Below, in pieces: positions 17,814 through 27,150 of a stretch of DNA of 64,000 bases. Made by a program: the position numbers and the translations under genes. Source of the DNA: Sphingobacterium spiritivorum ATCC 33861. GTDB taxonomy: Bacteria > Bacteroidota > Bacteroidia > Sphingobacteriales > Sphingobacteriaceae. A model generated the notes under the pieces. That model was not told the origin of the DNA, made no database searches, and saw only the letters and a program-made list of their open reading frames with translations. Location of the stretch: NCBI RefSeq assembly GCF_000143765.1, contig NZ_GL379770.1:186001-250000 (forward strand), in the 5' to 3' direction. Numbering within the stretch: the first letter of the stretch is position 1; each line of letters begins with the position of its first letter.

Positions 17814-19309
17814 AAGTTATGCTACCAACATTAAGACCATATCAAGCTGAATTTGTAAAAAACTTAGCTGTGGCCCTGAGGGATCACCGGCGGGTCATTG
17901 CTTGCGCTCCGACAGGATCCGGAAAGACCAAAATGTTTATTGACATTGCTTACAAGTCAATTTCGAATGGCCGAGCCGTCGTTATCATCAGTGAGACTAC
18001 CAAGATTTTCGACCAGATTATTGGTGAAGCAGGAGGGATTGAGATAGCCAACGGTAAAAAGCACGTCCATATCAAAGCCGGGCAACTATATATTGCAATG
18101 GCCCAAACACTCACGCGGCGCCCACTGATACTGGAGCAACTTGCGCAATTGGAATTTCCGCCACTTATTATTGTCGATGAAGCCCATATTGGGACACCTT
18201 CGAATATTATCCGTCGTTTGATCGAGGTAAGTAATCCGTATATCCTTGGTTTTACCGCCACTCCCGATGGTAGAGTTGCTAAACATCTCACGGAGCTATA
18301 TAATACTTGTGTTGTATGTTGTCAGGTAGACGAACTAATCCAACAAGGTTTTCTTTGTTCATATCAACATCTTGCACGCACTAAAGCTGATACCGATATC
18401 CTCGAAATGCGCAATGGAGAATATACAGAGCAATCGCAGACCGCAGCCTTTTCAACCGCAGCGGTGTACGATGGTATTTTCGAAGATCTCCGTTCAGCTA
18501 CTTTTAAAAAGTGTATGATTTTCGTTTCGTCCATCAAACATGCGCGTGAAATGAATGAGCGACTACTTGCCGGGGGATTCGAATGCGTAGAGTACCACTC
18601 CCAACTTGAAAATGGTTCCTATGAATTAGCAAAATTTACTGAACTGGGACTAGCAAATATTTGCGTATCGGTAGCGAGTTTGACAAAGGGTTTCGATGCT
18701 CCGGCTGTTGATTTGGTTATTCTCAACCGCGCAACAACCTCGTTACCTCTATATCTGCAAATGATAGGCCGAGGATCAAGGCCTGTTTGGGCACCCGATG
18801 GCATGCCCCTGAAAGCTCACTTTCGCGTGCTCGACTACGGCGGCAACTGGGAGCGTCACGGCTTATACTTTGAAGACCGCGATTGGGAAAACATGTGGGA
18901 GGTTACAAAGCGTTCCAAGAAAGGTGAAGGTGTTGCACCCGTGGCCCTATGCCCTTCGTGCGAATCCATCATTTCAACAACGCAACGTATCTGTCCATTC
19001 TGTGGACACGAACGGCCATTGACCGAAAAGGAACTGGAGCAAGGGGAATTGGTGGAAGTCACTTCGCATTACACCTCGCTCATAGGCAGAAAGATCAGCG
19101 AACTCACTCCGATTGAACTTGCCATTTATGCAAAGATGAAAAAGAAGCAGGTTTTTGCGACACGTGTTGCTAAAGCTAAAGAGCAAATGCACAAGGGCTT
19201 TCTTTCCGCATTCGGAGCTGCTATGGGATACAAGTCTACTTGGGTTGATATTCAATCTAGAATGATTGGATCAATGCCAATTGAATTTACTGACATACAA
19301 TTACGTTAA
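17810..19309 (+). CDS. SF2 DEAD/DEAH-box DNA helicase with zinc ribbon
   Basis: A 499-aa helicase of the type II restriction/UvrB-like SF2 group, common in phage replication modules. Walker A is CAPTGSGKTK (~31-40), the DEAH box is IIVDEAHIG (~120), motif III reads GFTATP, and motif VI is QMIGRGSRPVW. Residues ~380-405 form a zinc ribbon (CPSCES...CPFCGHE). The start at 17810 overlaps a short upstream frame; the end abuts the primase start with no gap. It is expected to unwind DNA at the phage origin or during recombination. Confidence 0.88.
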   Translation: MKVMLPTLRPYQAEFVKNLAVALRDHRRVIACAPTGSGKTKMFIDIAYKSISNGRAVVIISETTKIFDQIIGEAGGIEIANGKKHVHIKAGQLYIAMAQTLTRRPLILEQLAQLEFPPLIIVDEAHIGTPSNIIRRLIEVSNPYILGFTATPDGRVAKHLTELYNTCVVCCQVDELIQQGFLCSYQHLARTKADTDILEMRNGEYTEQSQTAAFSTAAVYDGIFEDLRSATFKKCMIFVSSIKHAREMNERLLAGGFECVEYHSQLENGSYELAKFTELGLANICVSVASLTKGFDAPAVDLVILNRATTSLPLYLQMIGRGSRPVWAPDGMPLKAHFRVLDYGGNWERHGLYFEDRDWENMWEVTKRSKKGEGVAPVALCPSCESIISTTQRICPFCGHERPLTEKELEQGELVEVTSHYTSLIGRKISELTPIELAIYAKMKKKQVFATRVAKAKEQMHKGFLSAFGAAMGYKSTWVDIQSRMIGSMPIEFTDIQLR

Positions 19310-21889
19310 ATGCAAGAGCAAATTAGGATGGCTACTTTGTGGCCACAAATAAAACAGCTTATCGACGACGGGTGCTCATTGATCCCTGTTCGCGATAAAG
19401 ATGAAGGGGAAAGGCCTGCAAAGACTCCCTGCATAAGCGCATGGAAGCAATACCAAACCGAAAGGATGGATGAGGGTGCTTTATGGCAGGCTATGCAAAC
19501 CTATGGTACTTCCGCTGTTGCTGTTGTAACTGGAGAAGTTTCCGGCAGACTTGAGCTTATTGATATAGATAGTAAGTACGAGCCAGGTATCGAAGCACTA
19601 GTGCTGAAGGATATAGAAAAATTATACCCTGATCTATACCCAATACTTCGCATTCATGCAACACCTTCCGGAGGAAGGCATATCATTTACCGAATTGAGG
19701 ATGGTGATGTTGAGGGAAACCAAAAGCTAGCGGGACGTGAGGCAACAGAAGCGGAACTGCAGGATCAGCGCAAAAAGGGTCGCAAGCGCTTATCTACTCA
19801 GGTGAATTTCCTAGAGACACGCGGCGAAGGCGGGTATTTTCTTTATCCTCCATCGATGGGCTATTCTGTCATTCAGGATGTGCCTATACCTCAATTAACT
19901 TGGGAGGAACGCTGCGGTATTATTAACCTATGCCGATCATACAACCGTTTGGTAAAAATTGAACCAACTCCTAAACCAACCAAAAAGGAAGATGACTGGT
20001 ACACGACCAACCCGTTTGAAGATTTCAACGAGAACTGCGATCCTGTTCAACTCATCGAGGAATTTGGATGGAAGCGCACCAAGCATTTTTCGGATAGGTT
20101 CTTTTGGTTTACGCGCCCCGGCAAAGATAAGGGAGTTTCCGCTTCATTTAATCGTAGTAAGCGTGTGTTCTACATCTTTACGAGCTCAACCGAGCTTGAG
20201 CCAACACGAGGTTATAATCCTGCAAGCATACTGGCCGAGCTTCGTCACGGAGGAAATAAGAAAGAGGCTTACCACGACTTAGTAAAAAGCGGTTACGGTA
20301 AAGTTAAGAGGCAGATAGAACAAGCGGTAATTAAAAAGGCGGCAATCAAAGGCACCGGCATTCCATCCAACTTTAGTGACGAAGCAAAGGCGGACCACAT
20401 CCAGTTAGCTGAAAAGTACAATGAAGATCATCCGCACGGAACCTTTTGGGAGTACAACAAGCAGGGGGATTTCGTTATCAACCTTGAAAATCTGCTCACT
20501 GTGGCTGTCGAGCTTGGCTTCAGGTCATTTAATGGGACCGTCGTGCAGGTCAATGGAAAGTTCGTTACAACTGTTGATGATATTTATTTCTTCGACACAA
20601 TTAAGGATTACATCAAGGAGGATAATGAGGATGTGGCCATTGAAATAAAGAATGTTTACGAGCGATTTCTTAAGACTTACGGCAGCTTTATAACCTCTAA
20701 ACGCCTTGCTGCATTCGATGACGAGGATATTCTTACGGATTCCGCGGACGCTTGCTATAAGTTTTATGCAAATTGTTTTGTTGAGATAACTGCCTCGAAG
20801 ATTCGTATAAAACCCTACGAGGAACTTTCGGGTTACGTTTGGTCGCATAAGATGCTGGATCGTGAATATCATATAGAGAGGCAATCAAGCAATCTGTACG
20901 AACAATACCTTATTAATTCGACATCGGTCACTGGTAAGATCGATCCGCACGTCAAAAACATCATCGGATGGCTCTGCCACGACTACAACTCCGCGGCCCG
21001 CCTTTACATGGTGGTGATGACAGAGCGTGTTTTGGATCCCAAAGAAGGTGGAGGATCAGGAAAGAACATTTTTGCGGGCCTGCTGGCCAATGTTATCGGG
21101 ATGTCTACAGCTTCGGGATCTATGGTCAAATGGGATGATAAGTTTTATGCTGTTTGGAAGCCGGGAAACCGACTGTACTTCGTTCCTGATCTGCCTAAAG
21201 TCATCGACTGGACGTTTTTAAAGAATGCTATTGAGAACCCGCTAATAAATAAAAAGTACGATCGTGAGATATCGATCAATATGCAGGAAACACCGAAGCT
21301 CTTGCTCAATACCAATTATTCATTTGCAGATGTCGATGGGGGATTAAAACGCCGTATACGCATTGTAGAATTTACGGACTATTACACAATTAATGGCGGC
21401 GTGGACACTGTGCATGGGAAGTTATTCCCTGCCCCAGGTTCAAAGGGAGATTGGGCGCAAGAAGATTGGAAGGGCTTTGATGATATGATCCTGCACTGCA
21501 TTCAACATAATCTCGCCGCTAATGGTAAGATTGAGAGTGTTGATTTATCGGAAACTGGATGGATCAAGAAGTTCATCACGATGTATGGAGAGGATAACTA
21601 CGATTTCATTCGCGACAACATCCAAAATTGGGTTAAATCGGATTATGTAAAAGCCTCAGATTTTCAGGTGCAATATGATAATCATATTAGCGAATTGAAG
21701 GAGCGTTATAAACTCGGTAAGAAGAAGTTAATGTCGGCCGTCAAGGAGTTTTGCGAACGGTACGATATTAATTTTGAACAAAGTATGGTAAAACGTATTG
21801 CACATGAAACTGTACGTACTCACATATTTACTGGGAATTGGGAACAATTTAATGTATATCTAGATGAGGATGACGGAATACCGTTTTAA
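19310..21889 (+). CDS. Prim-pol primase / SF3-like helicase
   Basis: A large 859-aa replication initiator-type protein. The N-terminal bifunctional primase-polymerase domain (~15-230) carries the D-x-D motif LIDIDSKY and the SGGRH motif (TPSGGRHIIYR). The C-terminal half contains an SF3-type ATPase with Walker A EGGGSGKN (~580), Walker B-like FVPDLP and a sensor Asn region (LLLNTNYSF). The protein ends DEDDGIPF, another SSB-like acidic tip. An ATG 18 nt downstream is an alternative start. It would prime and unwind phage DNA together with the SF2 helicase. Confidence 0.85.
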   Translation: MQEQIRMATLWPQIKQLIDDGCSLIPVRDKDEGERPAKTPCISAWKQYQTERMDEGALWQAMQTYGTSAVAVVTGEVSGRLELIDIDSKYEPGIEALVLKDIEKLYPDLYPILRIHATPSGGRHIIYRIEDGDVEGNQKLAGREATEAELQDQRKKGRKRLSTQVNFLETRGEGGYFLYPPSMGYSVIQDVPIPQLTWEERCGIINLCRSYNRLVKIEPTPKPTKKEDDWYTTNPFEDFNENCDPVQLIEEFGWKRTKHFSDRFFWFTRPGKDKGVSASFNRSKRVFYIFTSSTELEPTRGYNPASILAELRHGGNKKEAYHDLVKSGYGKVKRQIEQAVIKKAAIKGTGIPSNFSDEAKADHIQLAEKYNEDHPHGTFWEYNKQGDFVINLENLLTVAVELGFRSFNGTVVQVNGKFVTTVDDIYFFDTIKDYIKEDNEDVAIEIKNVYERFLKTYGSFITSKRLAAFDDEDILTDSADACYKFYANCFVEITASKIRIKPYEELSGYVWSHKMLDREYHIERQSSNLYEQYLINSTSVTGKIDPHVKNIIGWLCHDYNSAARLYMVVMTERVLDPKEGGGSGKNIFAGLLANVIGMSTASGSMVKWDDKFYAVWKPGNRLYFVPDLPKVIDWTFLKNAIENPLINKKYDREISINMQETPKLLLNTNYSFADVDGGLKRRIRIVEFTDYYTINGGVDTVHGKLFPAPGSKGDWAQEDWKGFDDMILHCIQHNLAANGKIESVDLSETGWIKKFITMYGEDNYDFIRDNIQNWVKSDYVKASDFQVQYDNHISELKERYKLGKKKLMSAVKEFCERYDINFEQSMVKRIAHETVRTHIFTGNWEQFNVYLDEDDGIPF

Positions 21890-21936
21890 ATTGGCGCCTG
21901 AGCTTGGCAACTTTTGAAAACTTTATTTTACATTTA

Positions 21937-21968
21937 ATTTTTCAAATGATAAATAATTTATACATTTG
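21937..21968 (+). promoter_or_regulatory. Operator-containing promoter upstream of the small membrane protein
   Basis: CAAATGATAAAT at 21943-21954, then TACATTTG (-7) at 21961-21968; the motif again falls between the promoter elements. CAAATG and CATTTG form an inverted repeat with 14 nt between. The -33 box is a poor TTTT. Confidence 0.65.
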
Positions 21969-22001
21969 TATCGTTAACCCAAGGGGTTGATAGGATTGGA
22001 G

Positions 22002-22041
22002 TATAAAGTAGCGGCCGTCGTCGGCAAAACTTCGGCCGCTT
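22002..22041 (+). other. GC-rich hairpin in the leader of the gene at 22069
   Basis: AGCGGCCG and CGGCCGCT flank a loop of about 14 nt within the 100-nt 5' leader, which is otherwise AT-rich. It could attenuate or stabilise the transcript; there is no long T-run after it. Confidence 0.45.
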
Positions 22042-22068
22042 TAATCACACTTAACAATGTAATTTATT

Positions 22069-22323
22069 ATGAACTCGCAAATTAACAAAAGTAAATCAAT
22101 GTATTCACGATGTTTCTTAAATGACACTTTAAGAAACATTCATAATGAAGTTCCAAATACCTCTGATAAGGTTTTAAAGAGGTGGAATGATCTAAAAATA
22201 ATTTATGAATCATCCTTAAAGAAAGAAGATACTAAAGATGCAATATTAGGAATTATAATAATCATACTATCGATACTCCTTCTTATAGGATTAATAATAA
22301 TTCTATCAATGATACATACTTAA
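22069..22323 (+). CDS. Small tail-anchored membrane protein, operator-controlled
   Basis: An 84-aa protein: a polar helical N-terminal part (~1-55) and one strongly hydrophobic C-terminal segment (~60-82, Ile/Leu-rich). It is a single-gene unit with its own promoter bearing the phage operator motif and its own terminator (22349-22380). That suggests repressor-controlled expression; candidate roles are superinfection exclusion or membrane takeover. No family recognised. Confidence 0.65.
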   Translation: MNSQINKSKSMYSRCFLNDTLRNIHNEVPNTSDKVLKRWNDLKIIYESSLKKEDTKDAILGIIIIILSILLLIGLIIILSMIHT

Positions 22324-22348
22324 TACTAATCAATAATTCTTTGACGTG

Positions 22349-22380
22349 CCGTCATGCTTCCCATAAGTATGACGGTTTTT
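22349..22380 (+). terminator. Intrinsic terminator after the small membrane protein
   Basis: CCGTCATGCTT, short loop, AAGTATGACGG, T6. The following 22381-22803 (about 420 bp) is very AT-rich, holds no credible gene, and may contain the promoter for the packaging genes. Confidence 0.85.
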
Positions 22381-22803
22381 TGTTACAGTTTTTTATAATT
22401 TCTGTTACTTTGTAATTTATTGATAATCAGCTATATTACATAAAATTACAAAAATACACCCCTTTTTCCCAAAAACCCTATAATTATTTTTAATGTATAT
22501 GTCATTTACATACGTATATCCTTAATTACGATTTACTTTTTTTATGATTATACAAAAGTTTATAAAAACACCTTAGATTGAGTAACATGATATTTAATTA
22601 ATTGATTTTGTGTTATTTACGATGGTTAGATTTTGTAATATTGTTTGAAACTTTTCTTAATTTGCGTAACAAGTCACAGTTTTAATTATGAATTGTTATT
22701 AATTGTTGCTTTTTGTGTTGCTTTTATGCAATAATTAGAAACTATGCTTATTTTTGTGAGTATCAGGGAGGTCAAAGTACCTGGTTCATAAATTAAGTGT
22801 GTT

Positions 22804-23160
22804 ATGTCAGAAATCCAGTTACAATCTAAATGCTTTCAATGGTTGTGGAATAACTACCCACAAACACGACGTAAGTTTTTTCATGTACCTAATGGTGGTA
22901 GTCGCAATGCTGTAGAAGGTATGCAGCTAAAAGCATCTGGTGTTGTAGCTGGTATTCCTGACTGTGTGCTAATCCACATGGGGAACGCTTACGGATTCGA
23001 AATGAAAACCCAATCGGGTAAAGTTAGTCCGGAACAGCAAAAAGTACACAAGGTTTGGCAGGATGATGGAACACCCGTTTACATCATTCGCTCTTTCGAA
23101 GAGTTCCAGTTTGAAATCTTTACCATAATCGGTGAACCAAAAAAGGAGGTAGCGGCATGA
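22804..23160 (+). CDS. VRR-NUC domain nuclease
   Basis: A 118-aa stand-alone VRR-NUC (PD-(D/E)XK superfamily) protein. Visible signature: FFHVPNGGSRNAVEGMQLK, GVVAGIPDCVLI (metal-binding Asp) and YGFEMKTQSGKVSPEQQ (E-x-K and Gln). The length is normal for the phage form. Such nucleases often sit at the start of packaging modules and may resolve branched DNA; the exact role is not established. Its end overlaps the next gene by 4 nt. Confidence 0.88.
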   Translation: MSEIQLQSKCFQWLWNNYPQTRRKFFHVPNGGSRNAVEGMQLKASGVVAGIPDCVLIHMGNAYGFEMKTQSGKVSPEQQKVHKVWQDDGTPVYIIRSFEEFQFEIFTIIGEPKKEVAA

Positions 23161-23537
23161 TAGCATCAACCATCCACATCCAATCTTATCTAGCTGCGCA
23201 TTATCCTGATGTAGCCGAAGAAATCATCACTAAACTTACATCTATAAAGTGCAATCCTAAGTTAGTTCGTAAGATCTCTTCTCTAGCAACTGCAGAAGAA
23301 CACTGGGAATATCAATTAAAAACTATAGCTGCGGTATTGGTCTTGTGTAGTCCTGAGACCATTCATACTAAAAGCAAAGTTCGCAACGGAATTGCTGTAT
23401 CTATATCCAATGTTCTTGGAGTTTCCCGGCAAGCAGTTTGTCATAAAGTAGACCGGGCGCGTCATTACTACCTCAACGTAGCAAGGGTTCGGGAGGCTGT
23501 AGATTATATTGTAAAGGAGGTAAGAGGATATGAGTGA
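23157..23537 (+). CDS. Hypothetical protein with C-terminal HTH-like segment
   Basis: A 126-aa helical protein. Residues ~82-108 (GIAVSISNVLGVSRQAVCHK) look like a helix-turn-helix. Placed between the VRR-NUC and the terminase small subunit with overlaps on both sides, it is likely a regulator of late genes or a packaging accessory. Confidence 0.5.
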   Translation: MIASTIHIQSYLAAHYPDVAEEIITKLTSIKCNPKLVRKISSLATAEEHWEYQLKTIAAVLVLCSPETIHTKSKVRNGIAVSISNVLGVSRQAVCHKVDRARHYYLNVARVREAVDYIVKEVRGYE

Positions 23538-24267
23538 GGAAAGGGAAGATCTTACTGAAAAGCAAAAGCTATTTTGCCAAGCTTATTTGGATAATAATTT
23601 CAATGCTACAAAGGCAGCTACAGCTGCTGGGTATAGCAGAGATAGTGCTCGCTTTATTGGTCATGAAAACCTAACAAAACCCTACATACGCAAAGAAATC
23701 GACCGGTTGGCAAAAGAGCAGACAATATCAGCCGATGAGACGGTCAAGCTCATTTCTGATATAGCAAAATTTGATATTAAAGATTACTTGATCACTAGGA
23801 AAGTAGAAAGGTCAGACCGGGTAAAAAAACCTTTAATTGATATTATTCAAGAAGTTAAAGACCAAATATCATTTGAAGAGGAGTTTGTCCGTAGAGTTCC
23901 TATAACCGATAAGGAAGCGCAAAAATCTTATGATAAGATGATCGCTTCTTTAAATGCTAAAGTTGTACGCCTTGAGATTGAACTTGAAAGAAATCCAAAA
24001 GCGCATAGAATTGTCCATGGTGAAACCAAACTTGTTGATGAAGTTGAACTTGACTTGGTAAAACTTAAAAAAGATAAAGAATCGGGGAGGATAAAATCAT
24101 TTAAGTACGGCAAATATGGTATTGAAGTTGAATTTTATTCTGCTGCTGACATGGCAGTAAATATGGCCCGTATTTACGGTAAGTTTAAAGATAACCTTAA
24201 TGTTGAAGCGAACGTAAACGGATCAATAAGGCCAGAGAATTGGTTAAAATTACAGGAGGGTAAGTAA
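23530..24267 (+). CDS. terS: Terminase small subunit
   Basis: A 245-aa DNA-recognition subunit of the packaging motor. The N-terminus (LTEKQKLFCQAYLDNNFNAT then KAATAAGYSRDSARFIGHENL) is the diagnostic Terminase_2 HTH. The remainder is charged helices for oligomerisation. It overlaps the upstream gene by 8 nt and the large subunit by 1 nt. Confidence 0.9.
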   Translation: MSEEREDLTEKQKLFCQAYLDNNFNATKAATAAGYSRDSARFIGHENLTKPYIRKEIDRLAKEQTISADETVKLISDIAKFDIKDYLITRKVERSDRVKKPLIDIIQEVKDQISFEEEFVRRVPITDKEAQKSYDKMIASLNAKVVRLEIELERNPKAHRIVHGETKLVDEVELDLVKLKKDKESGRIKSFKYGKYGIEVEFYSAADMAVNMARIYGKFKDNLNVEANVNGSIRPENWLKLQEGK

Positions 24268-25604
24268 TGGTAGTTGTAAAGGATAAATTTCAACCGATTT
24301 ATACTGATAAGGATCATTTCATCATTTTAGTGACAGGAGGCCGTGGATCAGGTAAATCATTTGAGGTTTCTACCTTTGTTACTAGACTTACTTTCGAAGC
24401 CGGTCATAAAGTTTTATACAGTCGTTATACGATGAAATCGGCAGATATATCCGTTATTCCTGAGATTAAAGGAAAGATTGACTTAGATGGAGTGTCGCAA
24501 CATTTCACGGTTAAATCAGAGGATATTGTCAATGAATACTCAAAGAGCGAAATCATGTTTCGTGGTATCAAAACATCATCAGGAAACCAAACTGCAAACT
24601 TAAAATCTATTGAAGGTCTTACGACGTTTGTGGGGGATGAGATGGAAGAATGGCAGAGCGAAGACGATTACGATAAACTAATCCTTTCCATTCGTAAAAA
24701 AGGAATACAGAATCGTGTAATCCTGATTATGAACCCTTCAGATGATGAGCATTTCGTTTATAAAAAATATATCCAAGATACACATCGTGTTGAGGTTATA
24801 GATGGTGTAGAGGTCCAAATTTCCACTCATCCAAATGTACTTCATATTCATACATCTTACCTGGATAACATTGAGAATGTCAGCGAAACTTTTCTTGCTG
24901 AAATAGCTGAGATCAAACGTAAAAGTGAAAAGCAAGCCCATCAAGCAGCTATTGCTGAGTTTCCTGAGGTTCATAGTGAAGAATATAAAAGGGCGTACCA
25001 CCGGGCTTTTCAACGTACAAAATATGCATATGTTGTTATTGGCCGTTGGGCTGATATTGCAGAAGGTGTAATATTCACTGATTGGGAAGAAGGAGACTTT
25101 GATGAAAGTTTGCCTTACTTATATGGTCAGGATTATGGTTTCTCTATTGATCCAACAACACTTGTAAAAGTAGCTGTTGATGAACGTAGAAAGCGAGTAT
25201 ATGTCCAGGAGAAATTCTACAGTAAGTCTCAACTGAAATTGCAGAATGTATATAATATGAATTTAGCCTACTTAGACTATCCAAATGATTTAATAATAGG
25301 TGATAGTGCAGAGGATAGGCTAATTGCAGACTTGGCAGGATTGGGTTTGAATATTGAAGAATGCGACAAAGGTCCTGGAAGTGTTAAGGCAGGGATAGCA
25401 GATTTACAAGATTATACTATAGTCGTTAGTCCCGATTCTCCAAATATTAAGCGCGAGTTGAAAACATACGTTTGGAGTGATAAAAAAGCTAATATACCTG
25501 TCGATTCAAATAACCATACTATTGACCCAATCAGATATGCAAAGCGTAGACATAAGAAGGGTATTAACGGTTTTGACGACTCAGTAATTGGAATGTTTGG
25601 GTAA
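24267..25604 (+). CDS. terL: Terminase large subunit (PBSX type)
   Basis: A 445-aa ATPase-nuclease. The N-terminal ATPase has Walker A VTGGRGSGKSFEV (~23-35) and Walker B TTFVGDEMEEW (~120). The C-terminal RNase H-like nuclease has LYGQDYGFSIDPTT (first Asp, ~288) and LIIGDSAEDR (second Asp, ~345). Length and motif spacing fit PBSX-family TerL. Confidence 0.93.
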   Translation: MVVVKDKFQPIYTDKDHFIILVTGGRGSGKSFEVSTFVTRLTFEAGHKVLYSRYTMKSADISVIPEIKGKIDLDGVSQHFTVKSEDIVNEYSKSEIMFRGIKTSSGNQTANLKSIEGLTTFVGDEMEEWQSEDDYDKLILSIRKKGIQNRVILIMNPSDDEHFVYKKYIQDTHRVEVIDGVEVQISTHPNVLHIHTSYLDNIENVSETFLAEIAEIKRKSEKQAHQAAIAEFPEVHSEEYKRAYHRAFQRTKYAYVVIGRWADIAEGVIFTDWEEGDFDESLPYLYGQDYGFSIDPTTLVKVAVDERRKRVYVQEKFYSKSQLKLQNVYNMNLAYLDYPNDLIIGDSAEDRLIADLAGLGLNIEECDKGPGSVKAGIADLQDYTIVVSPDSPNIKRELKTYVWSDKKANIPVDSNNHTIDPIRYAKRRHKKGINGFDDSVIGMFG

Positions 25605-25622
25605 CCCCAATAATATATAGTT

Positions 25623-27101
25623 ATGGCAAAAGAAATTAAGGTGGCAACTGCTGCCATTGATCCAAAGATAATTGAAGAACTAGGTAAGGAGTCAGCTCCT
25701 GCTTATGAGGTTAAGAAGGAAACCGATATAAAGGAGCACAATATATATGATGAGCAACTGAGGAAACTCAAGACAGTAGTCAAGAAAGTAATAGGGCCTG
25801 ATGGTAAGCCTGTGATGATGGCGGATGGAAGAACGCCAACAACAACTACAACCTACGTCGATCCTGCTCGACTTCCTTTAGCGCTGCAGGAGATCATCGT
25901 TACCAGAAGGGTCGCGTTTATGAACTTGGGTAAAGCGAGGCTATATGCGGAGCCGGCCAAGGGTGCCCAGGAAAAGGCTTTCAACCTATTGCAACGTTTG
26001 AGGGAAAATAATAAAGTTGGGTACAAGGAATCGGAGATTGCAAAGCTGTTGAACAAGGAACTGCAGGTTGCTAAGTTGTGGTATTCTAAGGTGACTGATG
26101 ACGCGAGCCACTGGGGAGGTTTGAGTAAGGTTGCTGTTGACTATAAAATGCAGATCCTAGCGCCAAGTAAAGGCGACACTCTTCTTCCGGTGTTTGATGC
26201 AAATGGTGATTTGACTTACTTCGGTAGGCAATACGATCGTCGTAAGTCTTTAGAAGAACTTGCCGGAGAAACCAGTGGTGGGGACAAGACAGTGAAGTGC
26301 TTTGATATCTACAGTTCTGATCGTCTTCTTAAGTTTGAGCAAGGAGGATCCGGTGGAGGAGCTGAAGGTGGGTGGATGTTAGTTGCATCAGTGGATTTGC
26401 CATACAAAAAGCTTCCAATTATCTACTACTCCAAAGATATCCCGATTTGGGCCAATGTGCAACCATTGATAGAACGATTGGAAACAGTGATATCAAACTT
26501 TGCTGATACTAACGACTACCACGCTTCTCCGACTTTAGTGTTCAAAGGTGCAACGGGTGCCCAAGCTCAGGAGAAAGGTGAAAGTGGCAAAGCTGTATTG
26601 CTGACTGGTGAGCACGCTGACGCGAAATACGTCACTTGGGATCAATCCGTTGCTGCGGTTGAATTGGAAATTGATACATTGGTGAACTTCATCTACTCTC
26701 TTACCCAAACACCAAATATCAGTTTTGAAGAAATGAAGGCGTTAGGCGATCTTTCAGGTGTTGCTTTCGATCGGGTTTTTATTGATGCCCATTTAGCCGC
26801 TAGTAATGAGATTGATGGGGGATATGGCGAACTGTTACAGCGTAGTGTGAACCTGGAGAAGGCGTTGCTGGCAAGTATGGATACTGGTCTTACTGCTGCA
26901 TTGCAGGAACTTGCTGTCACCGTTGAGGTGCCAAGGTTCAAGCTCGACGATTTGGATGCTGATGTTGATCTTGCAATCAGAGCTAAGGACGGTGGATTAA
27001 TTTCAGTGGAGACTGCTATTGGAATGTCTGGGTTAGTTACAAATGTGCAAGAGGAGATAAAAAGGATTAATAAGCAATCTGATTTATCAATTGATAAATA
27101 A
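25623..27101 (+). CDS. Portal protein (SPP1 gp6-like)
   Basis: A 492-aa portal of the SPP1 class by position (directly after TerL), length and pattern: an N-terminal flexible region, a RRVAFMNLGKARLYAEP segment, an alpha/beta body, and a C-terminal helix region (EEMKALGDLSGVAFDRVFID) typical of the stem/crown. No MuF-type minor head gene follows; instead the phage gene order is broken by the accessory island. Confidence 0.85.
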   Translation: MAKEIKVATAAIDPKIIEELGKESAPAYEVKKETDIKEHNIYDEQLRKLKTVVKKVIGPDGKPVMMADGRTPTTTTTYVDPARLPLALQEIIVTRRVAFMNLGKARLYAEPAKGAQEKAFNLLQRLRENNKVGYKESEIAKLLNKELQVAKLWYSKVTDDASHWGGLSKVAVDYKMQILAPSKGDTLLPVFDANGDLTYFGRQYDRRKSLEELAGETSGGDKTVKCFDIYSSDRLLKFEQGGSGGGAEGGWMLVASVDLPYKKLPIIYYSKDIPIWANVQPLIERLETVISNFADTNDYHASPTLVFKGATGAQAQEKGESGKAVLLTGEHADAKYVTWDQSVAAVELEIDTLVNFIYSLTQTPNISFEEMKALGDLSGVAFDRVFIDAHLAASNEIDGGYGELLQRSVNLEKALLASMDTGLTAALQELAVTVEVPRFKLDDLDADVDLAIRAKDGGLISVETAIGMSGLVTNVQEEIKRINKQSDLSIDK

Positions 27102-27114
27102 ATGTAAAATAAAA

Positions 27115-27146
27115 TTTGCAAATGATAAATTTAGTTTTTATATTTG
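27115..27146 (+). promoter_or_regulatory. Operator-containing promoter driving the zinc-motif gene and the structured RNA
   Basis: TTTG at 27115-27118, operator CAAATGATAAAT at 27119-27130, TATATTTG at 27139-27146; the 20-nt spacing is identical to the early promoter. The ATG at 27151 is 4 nt past the -7 box, so the message should be leaderless or nearly so. Confidence 0.72.
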
Positions 27147-27150
27147 ACTT

